Source: Tubulanus polymorphus (Eukaryota; Nemertea; Palaeonemertea; Tubulaniformes; Tubulanidae). From it: a DNA stretch of 64,000 nt. A program made the position numbers and the translations under genes. The notes beneath the pieces were generated by a model. The model was given only the letters and a program-made list of their open reading frames with translations, was not told the origin of the DNA and searched no databases. This document shows, piece by piece, positions 26,444-39,397 of the stretch (its first letter is position 1; every line of letters begins with the position of its first letter). The DNA lies in NCBI RefSeq assembly GCF_964204645.1, contig NC_134025.1, forward strand, positions 5,647,001 to 5,711,000. The letters are read 5' to 3'.

Positions 26444-28017
26444 ATGGTGGACAGTATCTATCGAACAAGATCTCTCGGAGTTGCTGCAGCTGGTTTGAGA
26501 GATCAATATGCAGATGGGAAAGCGGCAAAGGTTTGGGAACTTTATATCGGATGTAAGAACGACAGGACATCCGCTTACAAAGACTGGATTTTAAACCATT
26601 TGAAACAAAGAAGCTGTAAAACTATTTTGGATGTCGCCTGTGGTACAGGGTAAGTTTCAGACTCTCGAGATTTTTTGCCTTTCTCTTTTTTGGAGTCTTC
26701 TACCCAATTGAAGGCTAGACTCAAAATTCAAAGGTAATTTCTCTGCTTCTGCACATCTGTGGACTTGACTCCACCTGTTACCATTTTAGATACTAATGAG
26801 TATAGATTTTGAAACAATTAAAATCAATATTTTCAATTGATAATTAAGATGATGAATGAACATATAATTCTAATTGAATTCATGATAGGATCGATTCGTC
26901 GATGTTGGTTGAGGAGGGGTATAAAGTGACCAGCACTGACGCTAGTGATAAAATGTTGAAATACGCATTGAAGGAGCGATGGGAAAGAAGGAAAGACGAA
27001 CGATTTGATAAATGGGGTGAGAATGCAGACATTAATGTTTACATGCATGAAATTATGAAACATTTGTTCTCTTCTTTAAAAAAGACAACTGATACATAAA
27101 ACGCTTTGTAAATGTAGTGATAGAAGAAGCCAATTGGTTGAATTTGGAAGATGATCTAGATAATGCTGGAGTGGAAGAAGCCGGTTCGGGGTTCGATGCT
27201 GTTTTGTGTCTTGGAAACTCGTTCGCTCATTTGCCAGATTTCGAAGGAAATCAAAGCAATCATAAGTTGGCTCTGGCTAATTTTGCATCGATGGTAAAAC
27301 CAGGCGGTATTCTCATGATAGATCATAGAAACTACGACGCTATCATTGATTTAGGGGTAGTCCCACAAGGGAAAAACGTTTACTATCAGGTAGGCCTAAA
27401 AGTAAATACATTTCTATCCAAAAAGTGTTCCCGTATCCTTAAATTTGAATTCAAAAAGTGATTTCGTAGTATCATGCGTGTATGTGAACTGAAATCAAAG
27501 CTTTATAGACCAAATGTGATGGTTGATGTGTTACTTGATGAGTTTTGAAGCCAGTTAGCCAGTTTTAAAGGAATCTTTTAATTTTTTCCCGTTTTTTTGT
27601 TTTCGGTATCTTCATCCAGGGTGATTTCATTCAAGACATCAAGTGTTCTAATTTGTACGTGAACGGAAGTCCAATCATGGTAACTCTTGATTACACATTG
27701 GATATCGAAAAGATCATGAGCAAAAGCAAAGAATTTGCTAAAATGGACTTCGAATCAGCTTCAAAGTAAATATTATTCCTGGAATTCTTAAGAATTAGCC
27801 CCTTCAGAATTTCTGATTCATTTCTGTTTCTATTTCTAGGAACTCTAAATTCCGTTTGTCATACTATCCGCATAAATTACAGCGATTCACCGAATTGCTG
27901 AAAGAAGCATTTGGCCCCAACTGTCATCACAAAGTATTTGCCGATTTCGTTGGTTTGGATGAAATTAAAAGACCAGCCTACTACATCCACATTATTCAAA
28001 AAGGCATCAGCGACTGA
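26444..28017 (+). CDS. GNMT: Glycine N-methyltransferase
   Basis: GNMT transfers a methyl group from S-adenosylmethionine to glycine, making sarcosine, and buffers the cellular SAM/SAH ratio; it is a cytosolic tetramer. Five exons: 26444-26649, 26889-27016, 27118-27389, 27620-27765 and 27840-28017, with 309 residues against 295 in human. The start [20 protein letters not shown] closely follows the family N-terminus, supporting this ATG. SAM motif [10 protein letters not shown] is at 61-69, then [18 protein letters not shown] and VIEEANW. The extra length is mostly a small acidic insertion near [18 protein letters not shown]. The C-terminus is HIIQKGISD. The gene lies between two inverted asparaginase paralogues, but nothing in the sequence ties it to them functionally. 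Confidence 0.97.
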
Positions 28018-28996
28018 TTACCGAACATTTTATATCTATATTCAACGTTTGTTTTGGATTGAGATGGTTGATTTGATATATAATATATGATATGTAAATA
28101 GTTTTTTTGTGTATAAATTGTAACATAGATATATCACATTTTGCGCGGCTTTGAAATATATGTTTTTTTCTTTCTATAAAATGTGTTTCTGTCACTTTCT
28201 CTGTAACTGCATTCTATCATCAATACATACCGGTAATTCAATACAAAATAACTATATTACAATAGATAATCATCAAGGGATTTTGTACGCTTCTCATAGA
28301 AGTAAGGGATCCCGATCATTTTGTATTGGCCTCCCTGACACAAGTCATTATCTACTAGCTTAGAATCTAGAAAATCCACATCACAACGAACACAAAGCTT
28401 CATAATTACAGTTTCATGATATAGTTTTTTATTTACTTATAATTCTTTCTTGTTGCCAAACGGACTAAGACATCCAGAATATACAGTACAAAGGATATAA
28501 AAATATACCAGTATGAAATAATGTAAAATTGGTGATACACCAATAGCACTTTTGATTTATTTGCACCTTTATAGATAAAAACCAACACCCTGAAAAAGAT
28601 ACCCAGCAGCAGTCTATATACAACGTACTGATGAAGTACAATTCAAAGACATACCGGTACTAGACAAGTGCATCTGGTTTATGACGCATGTCAACAAATA
28701 CATACAGTATTCAATTCCTACCACTGAAGCAACAACAATTTGGCGAATTAATTAAGAATATTATCTCTTGCCTAGAGTCTACTTTTGCAGTAGATTAACA
28801 CAGAACACATTGACACAGAATGCAATAACTATCAGCTGCTTTTCAAAATATTAGATTTCTTCAAACTCGTTAAATCAACAATCAAAATAAAAACAAAAAT
28901 ATAGAAACAGTTCAGGAGTAACAATAATCAGCTTTGGTACAATATTGGAGTTTACAAGTTCATCCAATATCAATAGAAAACCGAAATTATGTGAAT
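28018..28996. other. Convergent 3' flanks of GNMT and asparaginase B
   Basis: GNMT ends at 28017 and asparaginase B ends at 28997 from the other side, so this 0.98 kb should hold both 3'UTRs. It is AT-rich with no usable open frame. Two ACCGGTA words occur here (near 28230 and 28653). Confidence 0.5.
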
Positions 28997-31900
28997 CTAT
29001 ATTTTATTTACACTGGTTGCAGATAATAAATACCGTTCAACGTCTACATTTTTATTCCTGCGAGCTTCGGATATTGGAGTAGTATTGAATTTATCCATTA
29101 GATTTATTGATGCCTTGTTTTCTACTAAGAACATGACTGTCCTCATGTGTCCTCTTGCGGCAGCCTGAAAAATGTGAAACATTTACACAATGAATAAAAC
29201 AGATATCAATTTTGATCGAGAATGAGTGATACCACTACAAGTATGATTAAATCGGAGCTAGTTGGTTAAAGGTAGTTGGATCGACCTAATTTAATCCATA
29301 ACATAAAGTAGTTAAGGTCATCTACCGGTATATCAGGTCGTTATATTACTAAATACATGTACTGTAAGTTTTATTCAAGTACTTACTATATGAAGAGCAG
29401 TTCTTCCATCATAATCACATTGTTGTAAATTAACACCCACTAGTTTCATACATTCTAACATAGCAGTATTATCTTCAGCAGCAATACTACAAAATAAAGT
29501 GCGTTATACTAAACATTAAAAAAATACTGACCTAGGGGGGAAAAACTGCCAAAATTTCTGTAGATGTTAAACATGAGATACATACCAGCAAAGCTCTTGT
29601 CCCAGCCTCATTGGTGACATAGTCAAATGGCCACCAGCTTGATGTAACAGTCTTACAACATCTTGGTGTCTGAACATGATCGCGTTCCAGATCGGTGAAT
29701 TCTGAAATCGATCCCTGGCATGAACTAAAGAACCTTTCTGTAGAAGAAACTGTACAACATGACGATGGCCTTCACTGGAAGCGACATGAAGGGGAGTACG
29801 ACCATCATAATCACTCATCATAACAGAACCACCCTGCAAATATAGGTTGAAATCCATGTAAGTGTTTGTGGTAAGTCGTCGCTATGTTTATTTTGCAGCA
29901 CTTACCGATTCTAACAGTTTCTCCATAGTAGCGATATCTCCAGATTTGGCAGCAGCACACATCATCGAAGGAACTATCGCTTGCCGCAATGTGGTCACTT
30001 CCTAAAGTCACAGTAATAATACAAACAAGAGGGATTAGGAAGGCATGTATCCACTTAGAAGAAAAATAACATAAATACACAGTCGCAGTACCTCAACTGA
30101 TGTAAGATTCATAGCTTCAGCAACTTTGTCAATTAGAGTCAGATTAACAACTTCACCATAACTTCCAGGTGTATTCATTTGTTTCATTTCACCTCTTAAA
30201 TTCATTTCCATCATCTACAAATCAGAACAAGTCGTTAGCGCCTAAAAAGCTGTTCCGTGTTGATATGTATCGGTAAGGAGTATTCAAGTCTTGGTATCAA
30301 TGGTTAGGAATGTGTGTAAACAACAAATATTCAGCACGCAAGAAGTCAATTTAATACAAACCTGCCTTTTCTCTTTGAGTGGAATATCTTTTCCTAGCAC
30401 ATAACTAAGTTTAGTGAGAGCTGCTTCAGGTGTCATATCAGAACCGGGAATAGTTCCAACATCTAACAGTGCCTGAAATGATAAGAGATTATATATTCGT
30501 GTAAAAACCTCAAATATCAATGCTTCCTTCTTCATAGCATGCTTACTTAGCAATAGTATCTTGAACAATCTAAGATATTAAGTACCTTTCCTGTTTCATA
30601 CTGAGCCGACACATAACCGCGAGCACACTGTGTTATGTTAATGATGATAATTCCATTTTTTGTAGCTTCCGCGAAAACCTCCATCAAATCTTTGCGAGAA
30701 TGTGGCACATTTCCCGCACCATATGTCTGTATGACAACCCCCTGTATCGGCGGGCGGAAAAAAGCTCGAACCTGAAGCCGATAAAACAGAATAAAACACA
30801 TTTATAAGAAATCATACTGTTCCCAAGTGATTAGTAAGGTAATTGTACAAAACACAACCATTTCTCAATATCTGTTTGAATGTTACTATACTTACGGTGG
30901 CAGCAGTAATACTCGGAAATAAACGAAGAAGCCCAACATTTGGACACAAGTTTGTACTGATATGAAACCGACCTAAGGAACTATGTCTCAACACTGATTG
31001 CCAATCAACTGGAAAATTATAGCAATCAGAATAGATCAATGCTGTTTTAATTCATGAGAAAGATGATCGAAACAAGAGATTTGTGGTGAACACTGACCGT
31101 GAATTCCTATTCCTAGTGTAACCAATGGTGACATATTTGGTGAATTGAACGCGTCTAGACTACTATTATCAACCTTTGTACATCTATTTCCGCGCATGAG
31201 TTTGTTATTGAAATAGATTGTAACCTGAAATCACGACATAAACAAACAAGTTTGTTACAACAGCTGGGGGTCCAAAATTCAAGATTTTAACTATGGTATC
31301 CTAGGTTCTACCTATTGCGACAAGCACCTGTGAGTGTACTGTAAAGACTTTAAACATACCTCTCTGATACAGTAGTGTCCTGCTAGCATTAAAGCCCCTA
31401 GGAAATTATCTCGTCCATCTGACCTAGTTTCAAAAATAGGGATCTACAATGAATGAAAGAAGGATGCTCGTAATTGGGAACTGGTACTGGCTTATTTGGT
31501 TATTCTCAGTAATCAATTTTACCTGAGATCCTGTGAGAATTACAGGTTTCCCTAAACTTTCAAGCATAAATGATAATGCCGAAGCTGTATATGCCATTGT
31601 ATCTGTTCCATGAAGTATCACAAATCCATCAAATTTGTCATAATTTTTCTGAAAAATAGAAAACAATAGATAAGTTTCATTCACTAGGATTTCTGAAATT
31701 ATGATTACGCCTCATGAAACTCAGCTGATAAACAATTAAAACCTTTATGTCACGAGCAATTCTCGAGTAATCATCCATTGTCATATTACAAGAATCCAAT
31801 AATGGCTCATACTCAAGCACTGTGTAAACGATATGTTTTCCTTCTTTGGACACACTATAAAATGAAAAAAAAGTTCCAGTGATGATTTATGATGAAAGCT

Positions 31901-32589
31901 GGACTTTTTTTTATATTGAATAAAAATGTTTAAAGTTCATGTATTGGTGGTTTCAAATGAATGGTTTTGGACTGTAGCCTACTTTACATAAAAAAATCAT
32001 CATACATCTATCGGGAAAAAGCCCTGAAGATGGTGTCATACTTTGAATGATCCCAAAGTGATGTGCACTAAAAACTTACGGCATGACTAAAGGTGCATCA
32101 TGGTCGCTTTGTATTTCACTTGCATATTTCGACTTTGGTTTATATTCGGCATTATGGAACATCGGAAGTTTTTTCAACTCTTGGATGAAAAAGTTTGGTT
32201 CTGGGCTATACACTTAAAAAAACACAATGGAGAAACTTCATCAATAACGAGCATAGGAAAACAATGAAGAAAAATACAGCTTTCAAAGTTGACAACAGTT
32301 TTTTCAAGTCATGTAAGGTAAGATACGTACCACCATTGTGACATTTCATACCGATAGTACCACCAGTATACAACACCAAAACCTTTGCCTCAAATGAGCC
32401 ATAATCTTGAACATTTTCGATACTAAATCCTTTCAATAATTTGCGCCGATATGAAGGGTCAATCACGCTGGCTTCTTCTTCCTCATCGCTGTTATCGCCT
32501 CCAATCTTAAAAGATGGTGAAGCGGTCTGTTTTTCACTACTACAGACGCCGGTATTGGAATCAGCCATCATCATCATCGACATCATCAT
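28997..32589 (-). CDS. ASPG: Cytosolic L-asparaginase / 60-kDa lysophospholipase with ankyrin repeats, copy B
   Basis: This is an inverted paralogue of copy A. Exons: 32589-32331, 32212-32080, 31854-31743, 31648-31523, 31443-31360, 31224-31098, 31008-30896, 30771-30586, 30472-30362, 30214-30092, 30001-29906, 29833-29586, 29486-29387 and 29164-28997. They give 661 residues. Eleven of fourteen exons have the same length as in copy A and all phases agree. The nucleophile motif YTGGTIGM is at 74-81 and [16 protein letters not shown] starts at 181; ankyrin repeats include [20 protein letters not shown]. Both catalytic motifs are intact, so it is predicted active. The N-terminus differs from copy A and begins with a methionine run ([11 protein letters not shown]), so the start could be the first or a later ATG. 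Intron 11, 1.2 kb in copy A, is only 72 bases here. Confidence 0.95.
31262..31315 (+). repeat. Dispersed short repeat, family A, copy 2
   Basis: AGCTGGGGGTCCAAAATTC followed by GGTATCCTAGGTTCTACCTAT matches 4054-4105 in the same orientation. It lies in an intron of asparaginase B, 37 bases past an exon. Confidence 0.55.
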
Positions 32590-33483
32590 CCGCGCGCAAG
32601 AGATTTATATAAAACAACATTAAGAAACATAATCTGATAGGTTTACGCGTCTTCGAGGGTCCTTTACTTCAACCGGTAGGAGCTAACAGCAACTAATTAG
32701 GCCTATAGCATTTATCAATCATTACTAGAATTTAGTCTAAATTAGGATGATTAACTCGGATTAATTCGATTAACTCAGACTTAAATGGGTGTCTTTCGCT
32801 CAACGACCTTGAGTCAGTGGACAAATGCTGTTCACCGTCCAGTGCTGCCCGTTATATAATACTGACGGTGAATATGTGAACTAACTCATTACTCGCATGC
32901 CACAGTAGGAATATCCTGCTGTTGGATTAGTTCACGGATTCACCGTCGATGTTATATGTAAGGGCAGCACTTGACGGTCAACTGATTTCGCTGTACTATA
33001 TATAGAGGACGCCGATGAAGTGCAAGTATTAATGTTTACAAACAAACCACTTCAACATACTTTCTTGTTGATTTAGATCACCGTTTAGCGTTTCTTAACC
33101 GAATGACGCGATTGATTGAACTTACCAAATCTACTCACAGCCTGTCTTTTGTAAATGGTCAATCGAAGAACTTTTTGACGCGAAAGAAATCCTGTTGTTG
33201 TCACACTAATTACAAAAACGAACCGAATCTCAAGATTCAATGTATTTGTAATCTGTATGTATCAGTAAGTGCTTGATTGATATCATCAGGCACAATGGCT
33301 AAGCTGAGCTAAGTGTCAAAGTTATTGTGTTGCTTCTATTCTTCTAAATCCATCCATTTGATTAATGTAGGGTAGTAGGCATACTGACAGTGACACTTCC
33401 GGCGTTATTCTTAATCCATCAAATGGTGTGCTTCTTTATTTTAGGAAACAGTAGATGAATCTAGAAATTAGAAACATACGGCC
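32590..33483. promoter_or_regulatory. Bidirectional promoter interval, asparaginase B and WDPCP
   Basis: The genes start 894 bases apart and point away from each other. A foldback element at 32814-32984 fills the middle. The sequence CTATATATAGAGG at 32996-33008, just after it, could act as a TATA-like element. No other control site can be supported. Confidence 0.4.
32814..32984. mobile_element. Foldback element with ~60-bp imperfect inverted arms
   Basis: The left arm (about 32814-32888: CAGTGCTGCCC then GACGGTGAATATGTGAACTA) is mirrored by the right arm (about 32923-32984: TAGTTCACGGATTCACCGTC then GGGCAGCAC). The loop itself holds a near-palindrome around AGGAATATCCT. The transcript would form a long nested hairpin. 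It lies in the shared promoter interval of asparaginase B and WDPCP. Confidence 0.8.
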
Positions 33484-36400
33484 ATGGCTTCTGTTTGTGG
33501 TAATTTACATCTGTGGACTGTGAAATATAATACTTTCATTGCAGGTAAGGATCGAATGTAGGGCCTATAGTATTTTCCAATCTATAATTACTACATTTAC
33601 GTAAGTTCAGGACGTATGAGGAATTTTTCTTAAAATTTCTCTTTTTCTTAGATGGTGAAATAGGATGCCACAGTTACCATGATAAAGTAGAACAAGGTTT
33701 GTTGATGATTTATTGTCCAATGACCTCTTGCTCTTGCAAAATATCCTGGGCCCAGTTCCACAGTTGTGAGTTAAATCTGAGTTGAAATCAATTGATTTTC
33801 ATTGTTTTAACTCTATAAAGTCAAATTTAACTCAGAACTTGGGAACTGGATCCTGCAATTGAAATCCTGGCCCTACCATTATTAAATAGGCCCTAGGCCT
33901 AAATGATAATGTGGAATTTCTCTTCTATAGTTTTGCCCCGTGAACATCCGTATGATGAAGAAAGGAAGCAACTGGAAGAAGGTGAGATAATAAATAATTT
34001 AGTAGGCTTTCATGTAGTAAAAGTCTGCCTTCTTTCAAACCACTTTTATTCCGGGCTTTTATTCACAAGTTCATCATTGTAGAATATTGATATCAACAAT
34101 GTATGGATTTCTTCTTCCAGCTCAAGGCATTTCATGGATTCCAAAAAACAAAAGACCAGAAAAATTACGCGATACCCTTAAAGAGGCAGAGGTGTGTACA
34201 TAAAACTCCGAATTTAGCTTCCTATGATTTCTAATTTCTAAGTTAATTGAAAAGTCTATCTACCAATTGTATCCTTTTGTAGGATTTACTGCAAATACAC
34301 AAATGTATCCATATTCGTTGGAGGACAAGGAGATATGTTCAGGTAGAAACCCTTTAAATTTTAAGGGCATTAAAGGGATTGAACCCTAACCATTGAATAA
34401 CCTTTTGATGTCTTAACTACTTCAGATAGACCAAGACTAAAGAAACTTAAGAACAAAAGTTATGACAACTGTTTGTTGAATTTATATTGTAGGTGAAACA
34501 ACTATACTAAACAAACTTCACTTATTTTCAGCTGATACTGAACAATGGTATATTGATAGTGTATATTCTTGCTGGACACTCTGGTGATGTAGAACGTATA
34601 TTTATAGATAGATCTCTTATTGGTAAAATCAGTACCGATATCATTAATGATGGTATGTACCGATTCTAACTTAACATTTATTGAGAAGCTTCAAAATCAA
34701 CAATGTTTGACTTTCTAGTTTCCTGCATTAGGATTGAAAAGTTTAATTCAAAGAGATGCTGTTTATATTTCTATTTTTCAGCGATTTTCACTGATAATTT
34801 TATGGCTTTCACTTACTGTGATAAATCGAAACTAGAATTTGTTCAGTTCAACAAGAAACTGCCATCGGGCCAGGCTATCAAAAAATTAGAAAAACTCTCA
34901 ATTTTTTACCCAAAGGTACTGCATTTTTATCTATATTCCATTTCACCAAATTTCGTTCTGCTTGTGAAATTAAATTCTTTCATCTCAAACGTTTTGACAT
35001 CTTATAGTATAGCCAGTTGGAATTACCAGGTCCAAGCGGAAGAAGACTAGATCGTAGATTGTCGGTGAATTTAAATCAAGATCTGATATTAGTTTGGTGG
35101 TCGACGTCGAGCGATGAGGCGTGGCCCTGGTCACCAATGACTAGTGATAGAGAACGTGCTAATCTTACTGTTATAAGTCTCATCAAGTGAGAGTCAAATT
35201 TTGACGATACCGTAAACCGTTACACAATCTGTCTTACTGATTGCAAATGAAACTGTATATCTTCCATTTCAGCAATAAGATAGACTTGCTGTGCTATGCC
35301 CGGACTGACTGTGATCCCATCTATGCTGGTTTTAGGTGAGTTTGTACAATGAACTTTCTTTTCTTAACAAATACACTGGACTAATTTCAAATTAGTTCTT
35401 TTTCTATAGGTTAACTCTGAGTCAAATCTTAACTCAGAACCGAGTCCTGGCAATTGCATGTTTTGTCTGGATTATATCTACCAATATCATAATATCCTCT
35501 GTTTTATTACAGCCTTATTCAATCACAACAAATATTTACAATTGAACAAACAGTTGGATCTGGAGGTGAATTATCAATAGATAACTGTATCTATGAAACT
35601 GCTCGAAATAAGGTTCGCATTTTCAAAAAGATTCACCATAAACTGTGTACCACTTCATGTATTCATTTTCGTGAATCATCAATCTTCTTTGTAGATTCAA
35701 AGGGCTGCAGTAACCACTATACCACTGAAAAGTTAGTTTATCTATTGAAAAATCCTCCTGTCTAATGTGAATCGGTGTAATCCAGATTTTCTATTTAGAG
35801 TTCATTACTTTTGAATTTTCAGCCACAGTAATTTCACACTGTCGTAATCAGACAGAAGAAAAACTGATGCTTGGAGGTGAAGATCATTCTCTGGTAAGAC
35901 AATATCTCTGTTATTGTTTACTGCTGATGATAGAAAAATTCGGATAAGCCCAAATATATGTAGAAACCTGTTGAAAATGCTTGTTTATATTATTATTTAT
36001 AGATATTGTACGATGATTATAGACGTGTAACACAGATTACTCAGGCTGCAATTGTAAGTAGATATTATGAATTGCCCATTTATCGAGGATTCATGGAAGG
36101 CTCATTCCCTTCAGTTTGTTGTAGCTAAGGTTTCTATTGCTCTAATTTTAGTTGCCTCAGTTGATCGTTTGGCACCCTGATGGAGTTCTAGTGTTTGTCG
36201 CTAATAATAAAGGCGATATCCAGGTATCTCGACTGTTCTTAGGATTTCAAATTTGCTGTGTACTCATGTGCTGTTTCATATACCGGTACTGTGTATATCA
36301 ATGTTGATTTATATTAACAAGGTATTTGATGCGGCGTTAGCTCCTTTGATGATTCAACTTGTGGCTGAAACTATTACTCCTTGCAGAGTTCTACGTATGG

Positions 36401-38213
36401 GACAGAATGTCAGGTAGATAAGAGAAAATTCATTCTAGATAAAAACAAAGTAAAGATTCGGCAGAGATTAAGCGGTTTTATGCATAGGAGCTGGTTTTTT
36501 GGCCTCTCCTCCAGCCTGATAATGTCTACAATAATATGACGAATGCTTTGGTATTGTAGAAATGCTGTAGTATTAAAGAGAATGTCATGGTGTAATGTCA
36601 GTGTTACACCCAGTGATCAGGTTACTAATGCGTTCGATCCAATGTTGTTGTATTTTGATGGCGGACCAATTGCTACATTTCAACTGTGTACCGGTGTTTA
36701 CGGACAGCATTCAATCACGGCTTCACACCTAATCAATGAATATATCAGATATAAACAAATCGATGAGGTTCGTCTTTTTGTCTTATGTCATCTTTCTTAT
36801 GAGTTCCCTCAAGAGGTCATGAATTTTTGCTTTGGGGGAAATCTTACTCTTCTCAACCATACATGTAATGCCAAAAGCAGTGTCATATATGTAAATTTTC
36901 CAGGCTATTAACCTATTATGTGGTCTGAATTGGAATCGAGATGGTCAAACATGTTTTTGTTGTTTATCAACAATTATCAATCATCTCCTGAAAAATCCAT
37001 TAAATGTTGATAGGGAAGGTAAGTGAAGGACATCTTTGGTACTTTTTCCGAATCCTGACAAATGGTACTTATCTAAATCTGATATTCATACTTTCTGACA
37101 GCACAACTCGAAGCAGTGTTGGGTGCATTCTATGCCCCTAGTCGACCTTTAGCTGAGGTAACGGTTATTGAGTACCGTGAGGCTGTTATGAAGTTTGCCC
37201 GAAGATTCTTCCATCATCTTTTAAGGTAAGATTATTAATTGACTTGCAGATGGCAAATTATTAATGACCATGGTTACATCTAATTACCTTAACAGAAGTT
37301 TGTCATCTTCAGATTTTCCAGATTTGATAAAGCTTTCCTTCTAGCGGTTGACATCGGGGCCAGAGATCTGTTTATGGATATCCACTATTTAGCAAAAGAT
37401 AAAGGAGAACATGCCTTGGCTGAGGTTGCGCGTAAAAAGGCAGAAGCTATTGAAATGGATCGAAGAGAATCTGGTGAATTGATATCATATGTGTTCATTG
37501 TTTCGTTGAAATTTTTCAGTTGTCATATCATTAATACTAGCTGTGTTTATAGATACTGACAGTAGCAGTACTGGTACTGAGGAAAGATCTGATGATGATC
37601 AGGATTACGAAGATGATTCCTTCTATGATGAAACTGATTTAGATAAATCTGAGGTATATCATTATGTCTTCATTATAGTACCTGAATTCATAGAATGGCA
37701 ACATAACAATTTTCACCTTTCAATTTTGAAGCTTTGTGGTAAATAATCATTGTTTCATGTGTTCCCCAAAGTTCATGTTATATGTTTTTGCATATTTACA
37801 GAATGATTCTCCACCACAGAGAGTACGCCTTCATAGAGCACCTGCTGCTAATAACCCTACAAATCAAAGGTTTGTTAGTTAACTGTCTTCATTCAAGCCA
37901 GGGAACCTCATGCCCTGATGTTTTGTAATTCATATCTTGCAGTGTTTATGATGGTTATGATGCTGATGAATTAGATGAAGACTTAACTAAAGAACTGTAC
38001 AATGAATACACGCAGGCTCTTTTACAAAATCAAGAACCAAACGACCAGGTAAAATTCTGTCTGGCGATTTTTGAGAATTCAAAACTATTGTAATAATTTT
38101 TGGAGAAACACAAAATGGACCAGAAACGATTTTCAAGTACATATACATGTTAATTTCAGTTGGGTGATACATCAGCAAGTAGAGTGAAAGTCATACATTT
38201 TGGATTAGTCTGA
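33484..38213 (+). CDS. WDPCP: WD repeat-containing planar cell polarity effector (Fritz homologue), 23 exons
   Basis: WDPCP/Fritz is part of the CPLANE module that works in ciliogenesis and planar cell polarity, at the cilium base and with septins. Exons start at 33484, 33652, 33931, 34121, 34283, 34532, 34782, 35008, 35273, 35513, 35695, 35823, 36003, 36152, 36322, 36560, 36904, 37102, 37313, 37553, 37802, 37943 and 38160. They end at 33544, 33696, 33981, 34191, 34342, 34652, 34915, 35186, 35335, 35612, 35731, 35893, 36053, 36223, 36413, 36767, 37018, 37225, 37473, 37653, 37869, 38048 and 38213. All junctions keep frame, giving 714 residues (human about 746). Diagnostic stretches are HIRWRTRRYVQLILNNG, LDRRLSVNLNQDLILVWW followed by SSDEAWPWSPM, and FSRFDKAFLLAVDIGARDLF. 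The C-terminus is acidic (DDQDYEDDSFYDE). Introns 2 and 9 hold miniature inverted-repeat copies. Confidence 0.93.
33746..33855. mobile_element. MITE family C (CCCAGTTCCACAGTT), copy 1
   Basis: The ends CTGGGCCCAGTTCCACAGTT and AACTTGGGAACTGGATCCTG are inverted partners, and the inside alternates GAGTTAA and TTAACTC words, so the strand folds back on itself. It lies in WDPCP intron 2. Copies of the same family are at 35391-35450 (partial), 51107-51221 and 59470-59571. Confidence 0.85.
35391..35450. mobile_element. MITE family C, degraded partial copy
   Basis: GGTTAACTCTGAGTCAAATC followed by TTAACTCAGAACCGAGTCCTGG matches the right half of the other family-C copies. The left terminal repeat is not recognisable. 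It lies in WDPCP intron 9. Confidence 0.6.
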
Positions 38214-38315
38214 TGGTGCATACTCCTCTCATTTGCACGATGGAAACAGTCTTCAGTCAACAGCTTTTTATCCGTCCATTCACATATTATAGATTTATAC
38301 ATGATCTTTTTATCA

Positions 38316-38321
38316 AATAAA
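38316..38321 (+). terminator. Poly(A) signal AATAAA for WDPCP
   Basis: AATAAA lies 103 bases after the WDPCP stop codon, the expected distance for its 3' end signal. Confidence 0.6.
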
Positions 38322-39397
38322 TACAAATTTACCACTGGAACTATAGTATTGCTTTACTACTATTCTCAACTCGACTGAGTTCTCTGGAATTTGTTGTGGT
38401 GTTACAGGCCCATCCATAGGGGGTTCGAGGGGTTCAGATGAACCCTCCTTTGGTGAAAGTGCCCTTTATCAATTGTTTGACGTCTTAAAATTTTCATCCC
38501 CTAAGTAGAAAGGGCACATGTAGTCATCCCTGTCAATCACAAACATAGGAAAGGGCACATTTTTACAGGACAAGGCAGATAATTTCAAAGAAAAAGGGCA
38601 CATTCAGTCGTCCACCAATAACGAAAAAACAAGAAAAGGCACTTTTAATAGTGTTTATCAATCCCAAAAGTAGGAAAAGTACATATTTTAAGACCAGATG
38701 CATATTTTTCAACAAAAGGTTCACCATTCTTCAGGATTTCATCTTTATTGCCTGGAAACTACATCTCAATGCAGTAAATTTCCTAGAAAGCACTTTGCAT
38801 CAGGATTTCTTATTGCTTGGAAATTGAAACAAAAAGCAGTAAATTTTCAAAACTTTCTTGGGGAGGACCCCCTTGTTTTTCGTGGATAATGCCCTTTTTC
38901 ATAAGTTGTGTTACAGTAGTCCCTGGATCCGCCTCTGGACCAGATTGCAGGAAATTGATCTAGAAACAGGTAAAATATCAAAATTTCATCGCCACCACCA
39001 TCTTGGGTGCCTTTTTTAGTGACATCGCCACTCCCAAGTAGAACCCCCTAAATAAATCCTGTGTACGGGCCTGTGTTAGAGGTACTTGAAACCAAACTTT
39101 CAAAAGTGATAACTACTGTAACTCGAGATATAGAAAATTTATTTCGCAATAAACCGCTGAAGTGCATCATTTCATGATGGATAAACAAATTCCCTTGTAG
39201 AAAAATTATACTGTATTATCAAACAATGTTTCCCAGCACCAAGGCTGCCTTAGTTAACCCATTTGTCACAACAACGGCAAGATAGGATATTTTCACTAGT
39301 CTACTGTTTTCCACTGTGACCCTTTAGAGATATTTATAGTTTCATAAAGTCATATGGACAGTTAGATACATATACCGGTAGATCAATCTAACAGTAT
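38322..39397. other. Convergent gap between WDPCP and MAN2C1, with a dispersed repeat
   Basis: The genes end tail-to-tail. A possible MAN2C1 poly(A) signal (minus-strand AATAAA) is at 39139-39144. About 38405-38940 is filled by an interspersed-repeat-like block described separately. No coding exon is visible. Confidence 0.5.
38405..38940. repeat. Interspersed repeat with recurring GGGCACAT words
   Basis: The block begins GGCCCATCCATAGGGGGTTC and ends CCCTGGATCCGCCTCTGG. Inside, AAAGGGCAC or GGGCACAT recurs at irregular spacing of about 50-60 bases (near 38457, 38509, 38551 and 38595). CAGGATTTC followed by ATTGCTTGGAAA or a close variant appears twice (near 38733 and 38800), suggesting an internal duplication. 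It has no open frame of note and is probably an old transposon end. Confidence 0.5.
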
